Shown here piece by piece: positions 16,309-25,425 of a stretch of 64,000 nucleotides of DNA (within the stretch, counting starts at the first letter, position 1; every line of letters begins with the position of its first letter). The notes beneath the pieces are model-generated. The model did no database searches and was not told where the DNA came from. It saw only the letters and a program-made list of their open reading frames with translations. The position numbers and the translations under genes are program-made. This DNA comes from Thiotrichaceae bacterium (GTDB lineage: Bacteria; Pseudomonadota; Gammaproteobacteria; Beggiatoales; Beggiatoaceae): the NCBI GenBank assembly GCA_026991885.1, contig JALXAQ010000238.1, forward strand, positions 1-64,000, written 5' to 3'.

Positions 16309-17826
16309 TTATTCAAAATTATGATTTAAATCAATCAGTTCAGTTTTACAAGTCTGTTGTTTCGCTTTTGCGGCATCATTGCGATGTTGTTCAATATGAT
16401 CAAGGTAGTTTTGATCAATATCGCCAGTGACGTACTCACCGCTAAAACAGGAAGTGTCAAATTGTTTAATACTTTTATTGCCCTTCCTGCGAGCACAAGC
16501 GATTAAGTCTTCCAAATCCTGATATACTAACCAGTCGGCACCAATGATCTGAGTAATTTCCTCAGTTGTGCGATTATGGGCGAGCAATTCTTGCACCGAT
16601 GGCATGTCAATCCCATAAACATTGGGATAACGGACGGGGGGGGCAGCGGAGGCAAAATAGACTTTTTTGGCACCCGCATCACGCGCCATTTGGATAATTT
16701 GTTTAGAGGTTGTGCCGCGCACTATTGAGTCATCCACGAGTAAGACATTTTTATTTTTGAATTCTAATCTAATGGCGTTGAGTTTTTGGCGCACGGATTT
16801 TTTTCGCATACTTTGCCCGGGCATGATGAAGGTGCGGGGGATGTAGCGATTTTTCATAAAGCCTTCGCGGTATTTGCGATTGAGGTGGTATGCCAATTGT
16901 ACCGCTGCCGTGCGACTGGTATCGGGAATGGGTATGACGACATCAATATCGTGTTTGGGGTAAAGACGTAGAATTTTTTTCGCCAGCGTTTTGCCCATGC
17001 GTAAGCGTGCTTTGTAAACGGAAATCTTATCAATGATTGAATCGGGGCGTGCCATATAGACAATTTCAAAAATACAAGGAGAATAGTTGGGATTATCGAC
17101 ACATTGGCGGGTATATAATTGTCCATCTGCCGTGAGAAAAATGGCCTCGCCAGGGGCAATATCACGGATTAATTCAAATCCAAGTACGTCAATTGCTACA
17201 CTTTCTGAGGCAACCATATATTCTATCCCTTTTGGCGTGTTACGTTTGCCAAATACAAGGGGACGAATCCCGTTAGGGTCTCGAAAAGCGACAATGCCTA
17301 TGCCTGTGATCATAGCCACGGCGGCGTAACCGCCCTGACAGCGTCGGTGTACGCCTTGGACGGCTTCAAAAACGTCTTGATGAGTGACTTGTAATTTATT
17401 TAATTGGTGTAATTCATGGGCAAAAATATTGAGTAGGACTTCAGAATCGGAATCTGTATTAATATGGCGTAAATCTTCTTGAAATAGGTCCTTTTTCAGG
17501 GCATGTGCATTGGTCAGATTTCCATTATGCGCCAAGGTGATACCGTAAGGGGAATTGACATAAAAAGGTTGTGCTTCTGCACTGGAGTCACAACCTGCCG
17601 TTGGGTAACGCACATGACCTATGCCCATATTGCCACACAGGTTTAACATGTGGCGAGTTTGAAAAACATCGCGGACGAGTCCATTGTTTTTTCGCAGAAA
17701 TAAGCGATCATTTTGACAAGTGACAATGCCAGCGGCATCTTGTCCACGATGTTGTAACATTGTCAGCCCATCATACAAGGCTTGATTCACTCTTGATTTT
17801 CCCACTATCCCAATGATTCCACACAT
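16309..17826 (-). CDS. purF: Amidophosphoribosyltransferase
   Basis: The first committed enzyme of purine synthesis: PRPP plus glutamine gives 5-phosphoribosylamine. The true start is the Met before [10 protein letters not shown] at 17826, because Cys2 must become the N-terminal nucleophile of the glutaminase domain. A longer frame to 17922 exists but would bury that cysteine and overlap cvpA. CAGGAG lies upstream of this start. The glutaminase half ([21 protein letters not shown]) is followed by the phosphoribosyltransferase half with the PRPP loop [14 protein letters not shown] (about residues 362-375). Length 505 is normal. Second gene of cvpA-purF-metZ, 16 bp after cvpA. Confidence 0.96.
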   Translation of the reverse strand: MCGIIGIVGKSRVNQALYDGLTMLQHRGQDAAGIVTCQNDRLFLRKNNGLVRDVFQTRHMLNLCGNMGIGHVRYPTAGCDSSAEAQPFYVNSPYGITLAHNGNLTNAHALKKDLFQEDLRHINTDSDSEVLLNIFAHELHQLNKLQVTHQDVFEAVQGVHRRCQGGYAAVAMITGIGIVAFRDPNGIRPLVFGKRNTPKGIEYMVASESVAIDVLGFELIRDIAPGEAIFLTADGQLYTRQCVDNPNYSPCIFEIVYMARPDSIIDKISVYKARLRMGKTLAKKILRLYPKHDIDVVIPIPDTSRTAAVQLAYHLNRKYREGFMKNRYIPRTFIMPGQSMRKKSVRQKLNAIRLEFKNKNVLLVDDSIVRGTTSKQIIQMARDAGAKKVYFASAAPPVRYPNVYGIDMPSVQELLAHNRTTEEITQIIGADWLVYQDLEDLIACARRKGNKSIKQFDTSCFSGEYVTGDIDQNYLDHIEQHRNDAAKAKQQTCKTELIDLNHNFE

Positions 17827-17842
17827 AAAAAACAACTCCTGG

Positions 17843-18355
17843 TTACTGAAGCTCTGGCGGCGGCTCAAATTTAAATTCGGCTGCAATATCATCCGGCAAG
17901 TGGCGACGAAATTCGACGGCAACGGATTTAAAATGGTGAATCAATGCCGATTGTTGCCAGCCCGTTTGGGTCGGGAGATGAGTGAGCCCTGCCAATATGA
18001 TTAAAAAAGTGATGATAACGTAGCCCCTACCAATACCAAAGAATACGGCTAAAATTCGATCAGGTATAGATAATCGGGTACGTCCGATAGAATTGAGGAT
18101 GAGATAACTGAGCCATTCAAGGAGAATGAAGCTTGTCAAAAACAGGCTTATCAAAGCCACAGTTATACGGAGATCGGGATAGCTTGGAATTAGGGTTGTC
18201 AATTGGCTCGTTAGTACGCCTAAGAAAATGATGGCTATCAAAAGCGATATCGACCAACTCAAGAATGAAAAAAGTTCCCTAACAAAGCCATTAAAATAGC
18301 TAATGATTCCCGATCCCAAAATCAGGAGAAAAATGCTCAAATCGGTTAAATTCAT
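17843..18355 (-). CDS. cvpA: CvpA family inner-membrane protein
   Basis: A 170-residue inner-membrane protein with four hydrophobic segments at about residues 5-22, 27-48, 60-85 and 102-122. The [21 protein letters not shown]-type N-terminus is typical of CvpA, a family linked to colicin V production and envelope homeostasis. The precise activity is not known. It directly precedes purF, the classic arrangement, and the two are probably co-transcribed. Confidence 0.9.
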   Translation of the reverse strand: MNLTDLSIFLLILGSGIISYFNGFVRELFSFLSWSISLLIAIIFLGVLTSQLTTLIPSYPDLRITVALISLFLTSFILLEWLSYLILNSIGRTRLSIPDRILAVFFGIGRGYVIITFLIILAGLTHLPTQTGWQQSALIHHFKSVAVEFRRHLPDDIAAEFKFEPPPELQ

Positions 18356-18381
18356 TTCAGTTATCAGTTATTAGTTATCAG

Positions 18382-18906
18382 TTATAAAGAAATATTAAGG
18401 AGGATGGTAAGCGATTGATAAGCCTTTTCAATGTCTTGATCAAAGGCGACAAAATAAATGGTATCAATACCGGGATTAATAGCACTCCATTTTGCCGTCG
18501 TTTGCACTGCAATTTTTGTGGCCTTTGGAATGGGATAATCATATACGCCGCAACTAATTGCCGGAAAGGCTATTGTTTTCAGTTGATTTTCTAAAGCCAG
18601 CCTCAAGCTGTTGGTATAACATGAGGATAATAAATCCGCCTCGTTATTTTGTCCGCCGCGCCAGACAGGTCCAACGGTGTGAATAACATGCTTGGCTGGT
18701 AATTGATAGCCTTTGGTTATTTTCGCTTGACCGGTGGGACAGCCGCCGAGTGTGCGACATTCTTTTAATAATTGTGGCCCCGCCGCTCGATGAATGGCAC
18801 CATCAACGCCCCCGCCGCCGAGTAAAGATTCATTGGCAGCATTAACAATGGCATCGACGTGCAATGTGGTAATATCATCACGGACAACTTTGAGTTGTGT
18901 AGGCAT
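18382..18906 (-). CDS. Macro-domain protein (O-acetyl-ADP-ribose deacetylase-like)
   Basis: Stand-alone macro domain of the YmdB/MacroD group, which removes acetyl or ADP-ribose groups from ADP-ribose conjugates. The diagnostic blocks are DAIVNAAN (adenine/ribose pocket), [16 protein letters not shown] and VIHTVGPVW, then [13 protein letters not shown] prefer the Met of [13 protein letters not shown] (18906) as start, because it matches the family N-terminus; a Met seven codons upstream (18927) is possible, and no strong ribosome-binding site separates them. It ends 27 bp before cvpA on the same strand. Confidence 0.9.
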   Translation of the reverse strand: MPTQLKVVRDDITTLHVDAIVNAANESLLGGGGVDGAIHRAAGPQLLKECRTLGGCPTGQAKITKGYQLPAKHVIHTVGPVWRGGQNNEADLLSSCYTNSLRLALENQLKTIAFPAISCGVYDYPIPKATKIAVQTTAKWSAINPGIDTIYFVAFDQDIEKAYQSLTILLNISL

Positions 18907-18927
18907 CTTTTTTAGTATTAAATACAT

Positions 18928-19360
18928 TCACTAATTTTATAGAAAATTATAGATAAATATAGATGAATATTAGACAAAATAATTTAAATTATTGTTCTCT
19001 CATTATAACTAACTAATTAATTATTTATTTGTTTTCAAGAGTCATAAAAAAAATTCATAAAATGCACCGAGTAAAAATACTCGGTGCTTGTGCCATTAAG
19101 GCCTCCCCAAAAGGGGAGTGGGGTACTCCTTGTGGTTGTTAAATCGGTTTTTTGCATCTAGCACACTTTCACGTTTCCGCTACCCTTAATACTAGACCAC
19201 AGAGCGACTGACTGGAATAACATCAGAAGGTGTGATGGCCGATCTAACTTCTGCTCACTCGCGAGAGCGGCCCACTGTTAGCTCCATGTCTATAAATAAA
19301 CATCTATAAATTTAGGAACTATCGTATCAAGAAATAAATGTCCGACTGTACAAATTAAAT
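18928..19360. other. Long intergenic region with possible minus-strand RNA or decayed insert
   Basis: A/T-rich to about 19060, then a hairpin, then about 200 bp that is more GC-balanced than the surroundings (19100-19290) and has no usable ORF. It lies downstream of the exported-protein gene at 19361 on the minus strand. It could be a small RNA, a long 3' untranslated region, or a remnant of an insertion sequence. I recognise no RNA family in it. Confidence 0.4.
19064..19087 (-). terminator. Strong hairpin, probable minus-strand terminator
   Basis: GCACCGAGTA and TACTCGGTGC pair perfectly around an AAAA loop. On the minus strand it is followed by ATTTTATGAATTTTTTTT, a loose T-tract. It would end transcription coming from 19361-20470. 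Confidence 0.6.
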
Positions 19361-20470
19361 TTACAACACCTCCTGCAAAGTAACATAAATTTGTGGAAAA
19401 TACAACTTAGTTTTGCCTTCAAATCCCGAATCTGTGCCAAGCATTAACCAAACCGTATCACTCTCACCGGTCGTCAATTCAAACGGTGTCTCATTTTTCA
19501 GCGTTTTGATTTGATAGGTGGGCGCTTCCACGGGCGTATTCACCGCAATATTGCCCAATAAGATCGCATCTGTGCCACCCTGACTTTGATTGCCCTTGTC
19601 AATATTCATTTGCCAATAACCCTCACCCGCCACGGGTTGCGGTTTTTGATGAGTGACCCCCGCCTTGACAAACACACTTTCTCCCGGTGGACCACCAATG
19701 CCTATCGCACCGCTTGGGGCATTAGACGCAATCTCGATATCAAATGTCACCAAATAAGTCGTGTTGGATTTGAGCCCTGATAGAGAGCGAGTGATAAACA
19801 TGAAAACATCATCACTGCGGTTATGTGACTGCAACATGGGGGCTTTAGTATTAGGGCGATTTAATTCGGCAGGTAAAAGTTCATAAGCATATTCTAATTC
19901 ATAGAGATTATGGTCAGCAGTAACCGGCAGATCAGCAAAACCGCCTTCCCAGCTATCGAGTCCCACTGTAAAATTTGATTGGTATTCAAAGTGAGTTTCT
20001 TTGTTAGGTATAATATTTATGGTGACTTGCTGATACCCCAATTCTGTGTCTAAGGCACCATTTGGTATAAGATCAGCCACCAAATATACATAATAATAAC
20101 CCACAGGCAAGCCGACATAATCCAAGATAGTCAGCGATTGTCCTTGATTGATTAAGGGACTTTGTTCTGCTAATGCCAAACCTTCTACAAATTGCTGGCC
20201 ATCATATCCAAACAAACCAAACGATGTACTGGCCAATATCCACCAATCCATTGGCTCAACTGGCATCGTCGGGCGTGGGCTCGCTTGCACAGTGATGACT
20301 AAACGATCCAACGGGGTTAATGTGACGGCGCCTGTCTGTCCATTCACTTGCAGATTTAACGCCACGGGTAAATCGGCGTTTGCCGCCCTCACTGCGTGGC
20401 TACCGATGGTCACACAAAGCACTATGGCACTCTGTAGCACTAAGTTTGCTAAAGTTTTATTTAATGGCAT
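19361..20470 (-). CDS. Exported protein of unknown function
   Basis: A 369-residue protein starting MPLNKTLANLVLQSAIVLCV, with a signal peptide of about 29 residues ending VRA. The N-terminal domain (about 35-150) is beta-rich: LPVALNLQVNGQTGAVTLTP, DWWILASTSFGLFGYDG, GYYYVYLVADLIPNG. The second half, from about YQSNFTVGLDSWEGGFADLP, resembles a carbohydrate-binding-like jelly roll, but I cannot name a family. The ATG at 20470 with GGTGGGA 7 nt upstream is preferred over a TTG five codons earlier. It stands alone. Likely periplasmic or secreted. Confidence 0.7.
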   Translation of the reverse strand: MPLNKTLANLVLQSAIVLCVTIGSHAVRAANADLPVALNLQVNGQTGAVTLTPLDRLVITVQASPRPTMPVEPMDWWILASTSFGLFGYDGQQFVEGLALAEQSPLINQGQSLTILDYVGLPVGYYYVYLVADLIPNGALDTELGYQQVTINIIPNKETHFEYQSNFTVGLDSWEGGFADLPVTADHNLYELEYAYELLPAELNRPNTKAPMLQSHNRSDDVFMFITRSLSGLKSNTTYLVTFDIEIASNAPSGAIGIGGPPGESVFVKAGVTHQKPQPVAGEGYWQMNIDKGNQSQGGTDAILLGNIAVNTPVEAPTYQIKTLKNETPFELTTGESDTVWLMLGTDSGFEGKTKLYFPQIYVTLQEVL

Positions 20471-20687
20471 TGTCAATCCCACCAATCTGAGTATGTAATT
20501 TAAATATGGACTATAAAATGGGCGAGGTCAAAAAAATTTTACCTAAAAAAAGCCGAAATATTTTTAAAATTTGGAATTTTAACGGCTTTATTATAATAAA
20601 ATAAATTATGACATTTTTCTGATTGTGTCTTGAATATAGTAGACGAACAAATTTCCATTCCAATTTTTGCCATTTTTTTTTTGCGCT

Positions 20688-20778
20688 ATTTCTGCAATGC
20701 GGCTTTTATTTATATCTATCGGTGTTGGAGTACAAAGCTTTAGCTTTGTAATTTCTGCAATGCGGCTTTTATTTATAT
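20688..20778 (+). repeat. 28-bp direct repeat flanking an AAAGCTTTAGCTTT palindrome
   Basis: Two exact copies 63 bp apart, start to start. The palindrome between them matches one at 45135 in its core and resembles the 20-bp family with a different centre. This could be the footprint of an insertion. Confidence 0.7.
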
Positions 20779-20829
20779 ATATTGTAAGATATGTTGAGTA
20801 CAGCGAATGCTAAACTTAATCGAAAAGAT

Positions 20830-20849
20830 GTCCAAGATAAATCTTGGAC
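20830..20849. repeat. 20-bp palindrome, copy 6
   Basis: GTCCAAGATAAATCTTGGAC, exact consensus, followed by TCC, about 75 bp before the nuclease-like gene. Confidence 0.9.
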
Positions 20850-20922
20850 TCCTTACATATATAGCGCACTTGAAAACGGTGTTATTATATATATACTGAG
20901 TTCTTAACTAGAGGATATTATC

Positions 20923-21567
20923 ATGCAACAATTCACATTTTCAGAATTATCACAAGACAATTTGCCCTCTATTGTGAACCTTGTTGAAAATGATTTTGAT
21001 ATTGATATCTGGAATAAAATGGTAGCAGGGCAAGACACAGAAAAAGAACAAAACAAACTCAATTTGATTCAAGACTATTTGGTTAATTATCAACTCAATT
21101 TGATGAATGAAGCCACTATTTGGGCGCGAGCAATTTATCCACTTCTCATGCTGGCAGAAAGGGGCAATATTCAAGCTTGGGCGGAAGTGCCGTTAAAAGC
21201 CAAATTTCCGCATTTTGAATTGGCTGGTATCGTTGATGGCGTTTTGGGAAAATGCGTGGCTGGCGAAATAGGGGTACCCTATTTAGTTGTAGTAGAAGCC
21301 AAACGGGGACTAGAAGCTAAAAATCCTCGTTTCCAACTGTATGGAGAAATGTTAGCAGCGGCATGGTCAAATTGGCACAATTCGCCTCAAGCAGAACAAA
21401 AGATTTTTGGCTGTTATACCATCAGTGATAATTGGACATTTGTCTCTGCGGTGGTGAGAAATTTTGAAGATGATTGCCCCACCATGACGGTTGATACATC
21501 CAAAGAGTACATTCAAAGAATTGAAGCGGTAACAATTTTTAAAATACTCAAGTTTATTGTCAATTAA
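20923..21567 (+). CDS. PD-(D/E)XK nuclease superfamily-like protein
   Basis: A 214-residue soluble protein. The core FELAGIVDGVL...YLVVVEAKRG gives Asp105, Glu125 and Lys127 with the spacing of a PD-(D/E)-x-K active site, followed by a conserved-looking helix (PRFQLYGEMLAAAW) as in the restriction-endonuclease-like fold. The N-terminal 80 residues are helical. I recognise the fold, not a function. Such solo proteins are common in filamentous bacteria and may be domesticated mobile-element or defence genes. AGAGGA precedes the ATG. No methylase or toxin partner is adjacent. Confidence 0.65.
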   Translation: MQQFTFSELSQDNLPSIVNLVENDFDIDIWNKMVAGQDTEKEQNKLNLIQDYLVNYQLNLMNEATIWARAIYPLLMLAERGNIQAWAEVPLKAKFPHFELAGIVDGVLGKCVAGEIGVPYLVVVEAKRGLEAKNPRFQLYGEMLAAAWSNWHNSPQAEQKIFGCYTISDNWTFVSAVVRNFEDDCPTMTVDTSKEYIQRIEAVTIFKILKFIVN

Positions 21568-21599
21568 GGGAACTTGAGAGTTCAGATTCGATCTTGTCA

Positions 21600-21633
21600 A
21601 AGAAATCCTATTTTTTTAAAAAATAGGATTTCT
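21600..21633. terminator. Stem-loop, AATCCTATTT family, copy b
   Basis: AGAAATCCTATTTTT / AAAATAGGATTTCT, 33 bp after the stop of the PD-(D/E)XK gene. It matches the copy at 570 almost exactly. Confidence 0.55.
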
Positions 21634-21715
21634 ATAAATGTTAAATTTATCTGTTTTATCGAGACTTAATAAACAGTGCAAATTAATAAGAGCCAAATGG
21701 GCTTTGATTTTAGTT

Positions 21716-21955
21716 TCAGTTCCATGGGATAATTTTCTTAAGGGCTTGCTGTTTGAAATTTTCTGAAACCTTTGAAAAATCAACTAAGTCAACCTGATAA
21801 GGGACAAAAGAGTCTTCTATGATTTCCTGTCGTTTTGAAAGGATTGTATCATTCAATGGTTCTTGAGGCCAAATACCAATATCAATATCTGCCGCAAAAC
21901 CGGCAGAACCATTTGCCCTAGAACCAAACAGAAAAAATCTGCTACCCGTTGGCAA
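21716..21955 (-). CDS. Nucleotidyltransferase (MNT-type) domain protein, possibly start-defective
   Basis: The motif FLFGSRANGS...DIDIGIW followed by VDLVDF has the GS-R and three-Asp arrangement of minimal nucleotidyltransferases, which act as antitoxins of HEPN toxins. The only in-frame start codon is the TTG at 21955, giving 79 residues. However, the frame is open and sensible upstream (YQNSETYLKKLLKKQL, the expected first helix) back to the stop codon of the HlyD gene at 22025. So the native start was probably lost or is non-canonical. No HEPN gene is adjacent. It could be a decaying antitoxin remnant. Confidence 0.55.
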   Translation of the reverse strand: MPTGSRFFLFGSRANGSAGFAADIDIGIWPQEPLNDTILSKRQEIIEDSFVPYQVDLVDFSKVSENFKQQALKKIIPWN

Positions 21956-22024
21956 TTGCTTTTTGAGTAATTTTTTTAAATAAGTTTCACTGTTTTGATA
22001 AAGTACTTTGCAGTTAAAAAAGTC

Positions 22025-23260
22025 CTATTTTATAACTTTTAACCCCTCTATCGCATTAGGTAATTGAGTCACGATCACCTGATCGCCTACTTGTAATTTT
22101 GGACTGCGAACTAAAATTTGTGATTTTCCTGATGCTAAAACTTGCTCACCAAGTCTCTCAATCGTCACACCCCTCATCCGCCCATCAACCAGCTTGTAAA
22201 TGTGGTTTCTCCCATAAACCGCTTCAAACGGTAGCGCAACGACATCGCTTTGTTTAGGTAAACTTAAAAACAGGCTGAGAAATTCTCCTAATCGCAATAA
22301 CTTCCCCCCCCTCATCACACCAAATAAACCATCAATGCCACCACTATCTGGATTGATTTGTCCAGAAACCCTATTCAGTTGTAAAAACACCGACTTTTTA
22401 TTGACCAGCGCGTTTGCTTGTAACTGATGCCCCGCTGCTAAAGCCTCTAGCACTGTGTCTTGATAACGAGTCGGAATTTGTGCCCGTACTTCTAAAGCCG
22501 TATTGTCATACAGTGACAGTAGAGCATCTCCACTACGCACCCGATCTCCAGGCGCAACAAAAACTTTAGCAATAATGCCACTAAAGGGTGCTATTATTTT
22601 AGTACGTGCCAATTCTAAGCGACTGAGATCGCGCTGTGCTACAGTGTGTACACGTTTTGCTTTTAATTGTGTTAAACGGGCTTTATGGTTTTTTATCTCT
22701 AAACGCCGACTAATGATTTGCAACATTTCTCGTTCTACCGCCTGTTGCGCCTCATCTAAGGCGGATTGGGGACTTAGTTTTTGTAGTTGACGTAGGCGTT
22801 CAACTGACGTTTGCATTAATTTCAGCAAACTTTCTTCATGGGTGAGAGCACTGATATTATTGGCATGGCGTTGCTTTTCAATCTCAATTTGTGCCTCAAT
22901 ATCTACGATATCAGCTTCACGTTGTTTCAGATTAAAAATGCTATCCTTGTCCTCTAAACTGATTAATCTATCCCCTTTTTTGACTGTTTCTCCTTCAAGA
23001 ACAGGCACTTCGATGACTTTTGCATTGATATTGAGCGATTGTGTTGGAGCGCGTAATGTCGCCGTTCTGGGAGATTCGACTCGTCCATATAAAGTTAAAG
23101 TCGGTGATAATGCACTCGGTTTGATCGAGACGACTGACACAACCCAAACTTGTTCTTCAATTTGAATGGGATCATTTTTTGCTTTAGTTTTTTTCATGTA
23201 CCAAAAGCCCCCAAAGCCAATCGCTAGAATCACTAGGGGTAATATTATAATTTTTTTCAT
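22025..23260 (-). CDS. HlyD-family efflux periplasmic adaptor (membrane fusion protein)
   Basis: A 411-residue periplasmic adaptor that would link an inner-membrane pump to an outer-membrane channel. One N-terminal membrane anchor (residues 4-22) is followed by a lipoyl half (VPVLEGETVKKGDRLISL), a long coiled-coil hairpin (about 115-215, ending ARLTQLKAKRVHTVAQ), the second lipoyl half (TKIIAPFSGIIAKVFVAPGDRV) and beta-barrel domains. No pump gene (RND, ABC or MFS) is next to it on either side, so its partner must be elsewhere. It diverges from the HNH gene. Confidence 0.85.
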   Translation of the reverse strand: MKKIIILPLVILAIGFGGFWYMKKTKAKNDPIQIEEQVWVVSVVSIKPSALSPTLTLYGRVESPRTATLRAPTQSLNINAKVIEVPVLEGETVKKGDRLISLEDKDSIFNLKQREADIVDIEAQIEIEKQRHANNISALTHEESLLKLMQTSVERLRQLQKLSPQSALDEAQQAVEREMLQIISRRLEIKNHKARLTQLKAKRVHTVAQRDLSRLELARTKIIAPFSGIIAKVFVAPGDRVRSGDALLSLYDNTALEVRAQIPTRYQDTVLEALAAGHQLQANALVNKKSVFLQLNRVSGQINPDSGGIDGLFGVMRGGKLLRLGEFLSLFLSLPKQSDVVALPFEAVYGRNHIYKLVDGRMRGVTIERLGEQVLASGKSQILVRSPKLQVGDQVIVTQLPNAIEGLKVIK

Positions 23261-23308
23261 GATTAATATAATATAATAATAATTTTAGTCCGTTGTAAGG
23301 AACCAATT

Positions 23309-23836
23309 GTGAGAACTCAAACATTCAGGCAAACAGTGGCCGTTTTTTCCAAAAGTTATCTGCCGCTCAATCAAATCAATATCAAGCGAGCCGTTATTCT
23401 CCTTGTCACGGGGAAAGCTGAGCCGTTAGATTTAGGAGACAGTGTCAAAGGGATACCAATGCATTCGCCAACAATGGTACTCCTGGTGCCACAATATATT
23501 CGTTTAACGGTTAATCATCAGGATAGAGCGTGGCGAGTGCCCGCTGTGACTCGGCGGGAAGTTTTACGACGTGATAAGCATACCTGTCAATATTGTGGCA
23601 GCACGAAACATTTGACCCTTGATCATGTTATTCCCGTTTCAAAAGGCGGAACACATACATGGGATAACATCGTGACGGCTTGTGAGAGGTGCAATAATCG
23701 TAAAAGTAATCATAGCCCAGAGCAAATAGGTATGACATTACGCAGCACCCCGAAAGCACCGCTACATCCTATCGTTGCTTTTGCAAAGCAATTTTGGCGT
23801 GAGCATAAAGTACAGAGTGGAAACTTGGATAATTGA
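23309..23836 (+). CDS. HNH endonuclease
   Basis: A 175-residue protein with an HNH nuclease core: CQYCG (zinc pair), LTLDHVIPVSKGG (catalytic DH), and the block WDNIVTACERCNNRKSN with the second CxxC. The N-terminus FSKSYLPLNQINIKRAVILL, here preceded by RQTVAV, matches a widespread chromosomal HNH family of about 170-190 residues. The start is GTG with AAGGA 8 to 9 nt upstream. The role of this family in the cell is not established; it is not tied to a phage or intron here. Confidence 0.85.
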   Translation: MRTQTFRQTVAVFSKSYLPLNQINIKRAVILLVTGKAEPLDLGDSVKGIPMHSPTMVLLVPQYIRLTVNHQDRAWRVPAVTRREVLRRDKHTCQYCGSTKHLTLDHVIPVSKGGTHTWDNIVTACERCNNRKSNHSPEQIGMTLRSTPKAPLHPIVAFAKQFWREHKVQSGNLDN

Positions 23837-23873
23837 TATGACCGTTTTCGCTCAGCGGGAAGGGAAAAAAGCT

Positions 23874-24659
23874 TTACAAACGACAGTTTGGTTTTTTCCC
23901 TTTTGCCGTCGCTTGCCGATAAAATGCCATCGCACGCCCCATTGCTCGCCTTAAACGACTAATGCGGGTATTATGTGAAGGGTGCGTAGACAAAAATTCT
24001 GGCCCTTGTTTGCCATTAGCCCGCCCCATATTTTGCCACAATTTGACACTTTCTCTCGGATCAAATCCCGCTTTAGCCATTAAATAGAGCCCCATCTCAT
24101 CCGCTTCACTTTCATGTATGCGACTATAGGGTAAGAGAATGCCCAGTTGTGCCCCCACTCCCAACACACCCATCCACATTTTAGCTTTTTTTGATCGCGG
24201 ATTGCTCAGTGCTTGCGCCAAAACTAGGCCAGTTTGCAAAAGAAAGTGTTGAGAAGCCCGTTCATTACTATGCCTAGCAAGAACATGGGCGATTTCATGT
24301 CCAATGACGGCAGCTAATTGATGTTGATTTTTGGCAATTTTTAACAGTCCCGTATGTACGCCAATCTTACCGCCCGGTAAGGCAAAGGCATTAGCAGAGT
24401 CATCACGAAAGACTACAATTTCCCATTGTTTAGGACTGACTTGGAGAATGGCGTTGGCAATACAGCTCACATAGCGATTATTAGCACTAGAGCTGGCTTC
24501 TCTCGGTGTTTTCTGCTTGAGGTTTTGAAAGGCTTGAATGCCCATGGCTTCCATGTTACTCGCTGGCATCATAATCAATTGTTTTCGTCCTAAAGGGGAG
24601 GTGGCGCAACTCATTAATATTAATAGTGTTATAACGGTTATGATGAAGGTTTTTAACAT
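23874..24659 (-). CDS. M48-family metalloprotease, lipoprotein (LoiP/BepA-like)
   Basis: A zinc protease of the envelope. The lipobox LMSC gives a lipidated Cys at about residue 18. Zinc motif HEIAH (about 119-123) and the distal Glu in HESEADEMGL are both present. The usual M48 blocks ANAFALPGGKIGVHTGLL and STHPSHNTRI are intact. The 261-residue length fits LoiP (YggG); BepA is longer with TPR repeats that are absent here. Likely role: quality control of outer-membrane proteins. Last of a run of minus-strand genes from cysC. Confidence 0.9.
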   Translation of the reverse strand: MLKTFIITVITLLILMSCATSPLGRKQLIMMPASNMEAMGIQAFQNLKQKTPREASSSANNRYVSCIANAILQVSPKQWEIVVFRDDSANAFALPGGKIGVHTGLLKIAKNQHQLAAVIGHEIAHVLARHSNERASQHFLLQTGLVLAQALSNPRSKKAKMWMGVLGVGAQLGILLPYSRIHESEADEMGLYLMAKAGFDPRESVKLWQNMGRANGKQGPEFLSTHPSHNTRISRLRRAMGRAMAFYRQATAKGKKPNCRL

Positions 24660-24809
24660 TATTATTCTCCTCTAAACTGAAATAGATTACCACCTGATGT
24701 TAAGTACTGAACCATGAATTTTATTACATTTTGTCTGAATCAGAATTTTCAGACAATAAAAATTTATGTTTTGACTTTTAGCATGTTGAAGGTGAGTGCG
24801 TAACATCAG

Positions 24810-25364
24810 TTACCACATCAAATCATCCGGTACTGGGTAGTCTGCATAGGCTTGTTCGTCGTCTACATCACTCGCTTTTTCTTTGTTAAGATAAACGACC
24901 ACTTCGGGCAGACGCTCAAGGATTTTCTCTGCAATAGGAACAGGCACGATATAGTGAGAGTCATCCAAAACCGTGATAGCCAAATCACCATTGCTAAGTT
25001 GTTTTTGTTGTTTGGCATTAACAAATATTTTCTTAACAATTTTGCCTTCTAGAAAGTGATAGGCAATATCCGCTTTAATATCATTAACTTGATGAGCTTT
25101 AATCATATCGGATACTTGAGCCAGTAAGGCTTTTTGCAGGCGTTCTGCTTCTTTTTGTTGATTCAATTTTTTTGCCAGTGCAATTTCTTCTTCCCGCGCC
25201 TTAGCTGCCATATATGCTGCTGATTCGGTATCAACCGTTTCTGTTTTTCCTCGTTTTTTCTTTTTTCTTTGCTGGTGATATTTTGATTTAGCTTGTTTTT
25301 CTACTTGTTTCGCCTCGGTTTTAGAAACAAGGCCCGTTTTTAATAGTTGATCTCGTAAAGACAT
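24810..25364 (-). CDS. DUF2058 family protein (YaiL-like)
   Basis: A 184-residue cytoplasmic protein. The N-terminus MSLRDQLLKTGLVSKTEAKQ and the very basic stretch YHQQRKKKKRGK are hallmarks of DUF2058, sometimes described as a nucleic-acid-associated protein. The C-terminal half (YHFLEGKIVKKIFVNAKQQ, LSNGDLAITVLDDSHYIVP) is well conserved in the family. The biochemical role is unknown. It lies between the serpin and M48 genes on the same strand. Confidence 0.88.
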   Translation of the reverse strand: MSLRDQLLKTGLVSKTEAKQVEKQAKSKYHQQRKKKKRGKTETVDTESAAYMAAKAREEEIALAKKLNQQKEAERLQKALLAQVSDMIKAHQVNDIKADIAYHFLEGKIVKKIFVNAKQQKQLSNGDLAITVLDDSHYIVPVPIAEKILERLPEVVVYLNKEKASDVDDEQAYADYPVPDDLMW

Positions 25365-25397
25365 AAATCATTATCCTCTTCTTATTTTTGGACAGGA

Positions 25398-25417
25398 GTC
25401 CAAGATAAATCTTGGAC
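25398..25417. repeat. 20-bp palindrome, copy 7 (symmetrical flanks)
   Basis: GTCCAAGATAAATCTTGGAC with GGA before and TCC after, so the palindrome extends further than usual. It sits just after the serpin stop codon on the minus strand, where it could act as a transcript 3' end. Confidence 0.9.
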
Positions 25418-25425
25418 TCCTATTT

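Larger units (their letters stand above)
20471..20922. other. Divergent intergenic region with repeats
   Basis: No gene. It contains two identical 28-bp copies of a motif starting ATTTCTGCAATGCGGC (20688-20715 and 20751-20778), separated by a GTACAAAGCTTTAGCTTTGT palindrome (about 20730-20751). A copy of the 20-bp palindrome follows at 20830. Promoters for both flanking genes must lie here. Confidence 0.6.

Noticed and set aside
17827-17922. N-terminal extension of purF
   Set aside because: PurF needs Cys directly after the initiator Met; the extension would hide it and overlaps cvpA.
19061-19090. Hairpin GCACCGAGT/ACTCGGTGC resembling the 3' hairpin of a tracrRNA
   Set aside because: No CRISPR array, anti-repeat or cas gene in the window. 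The match is limited to a short GC stem and is best explained as an ordinary terminator.
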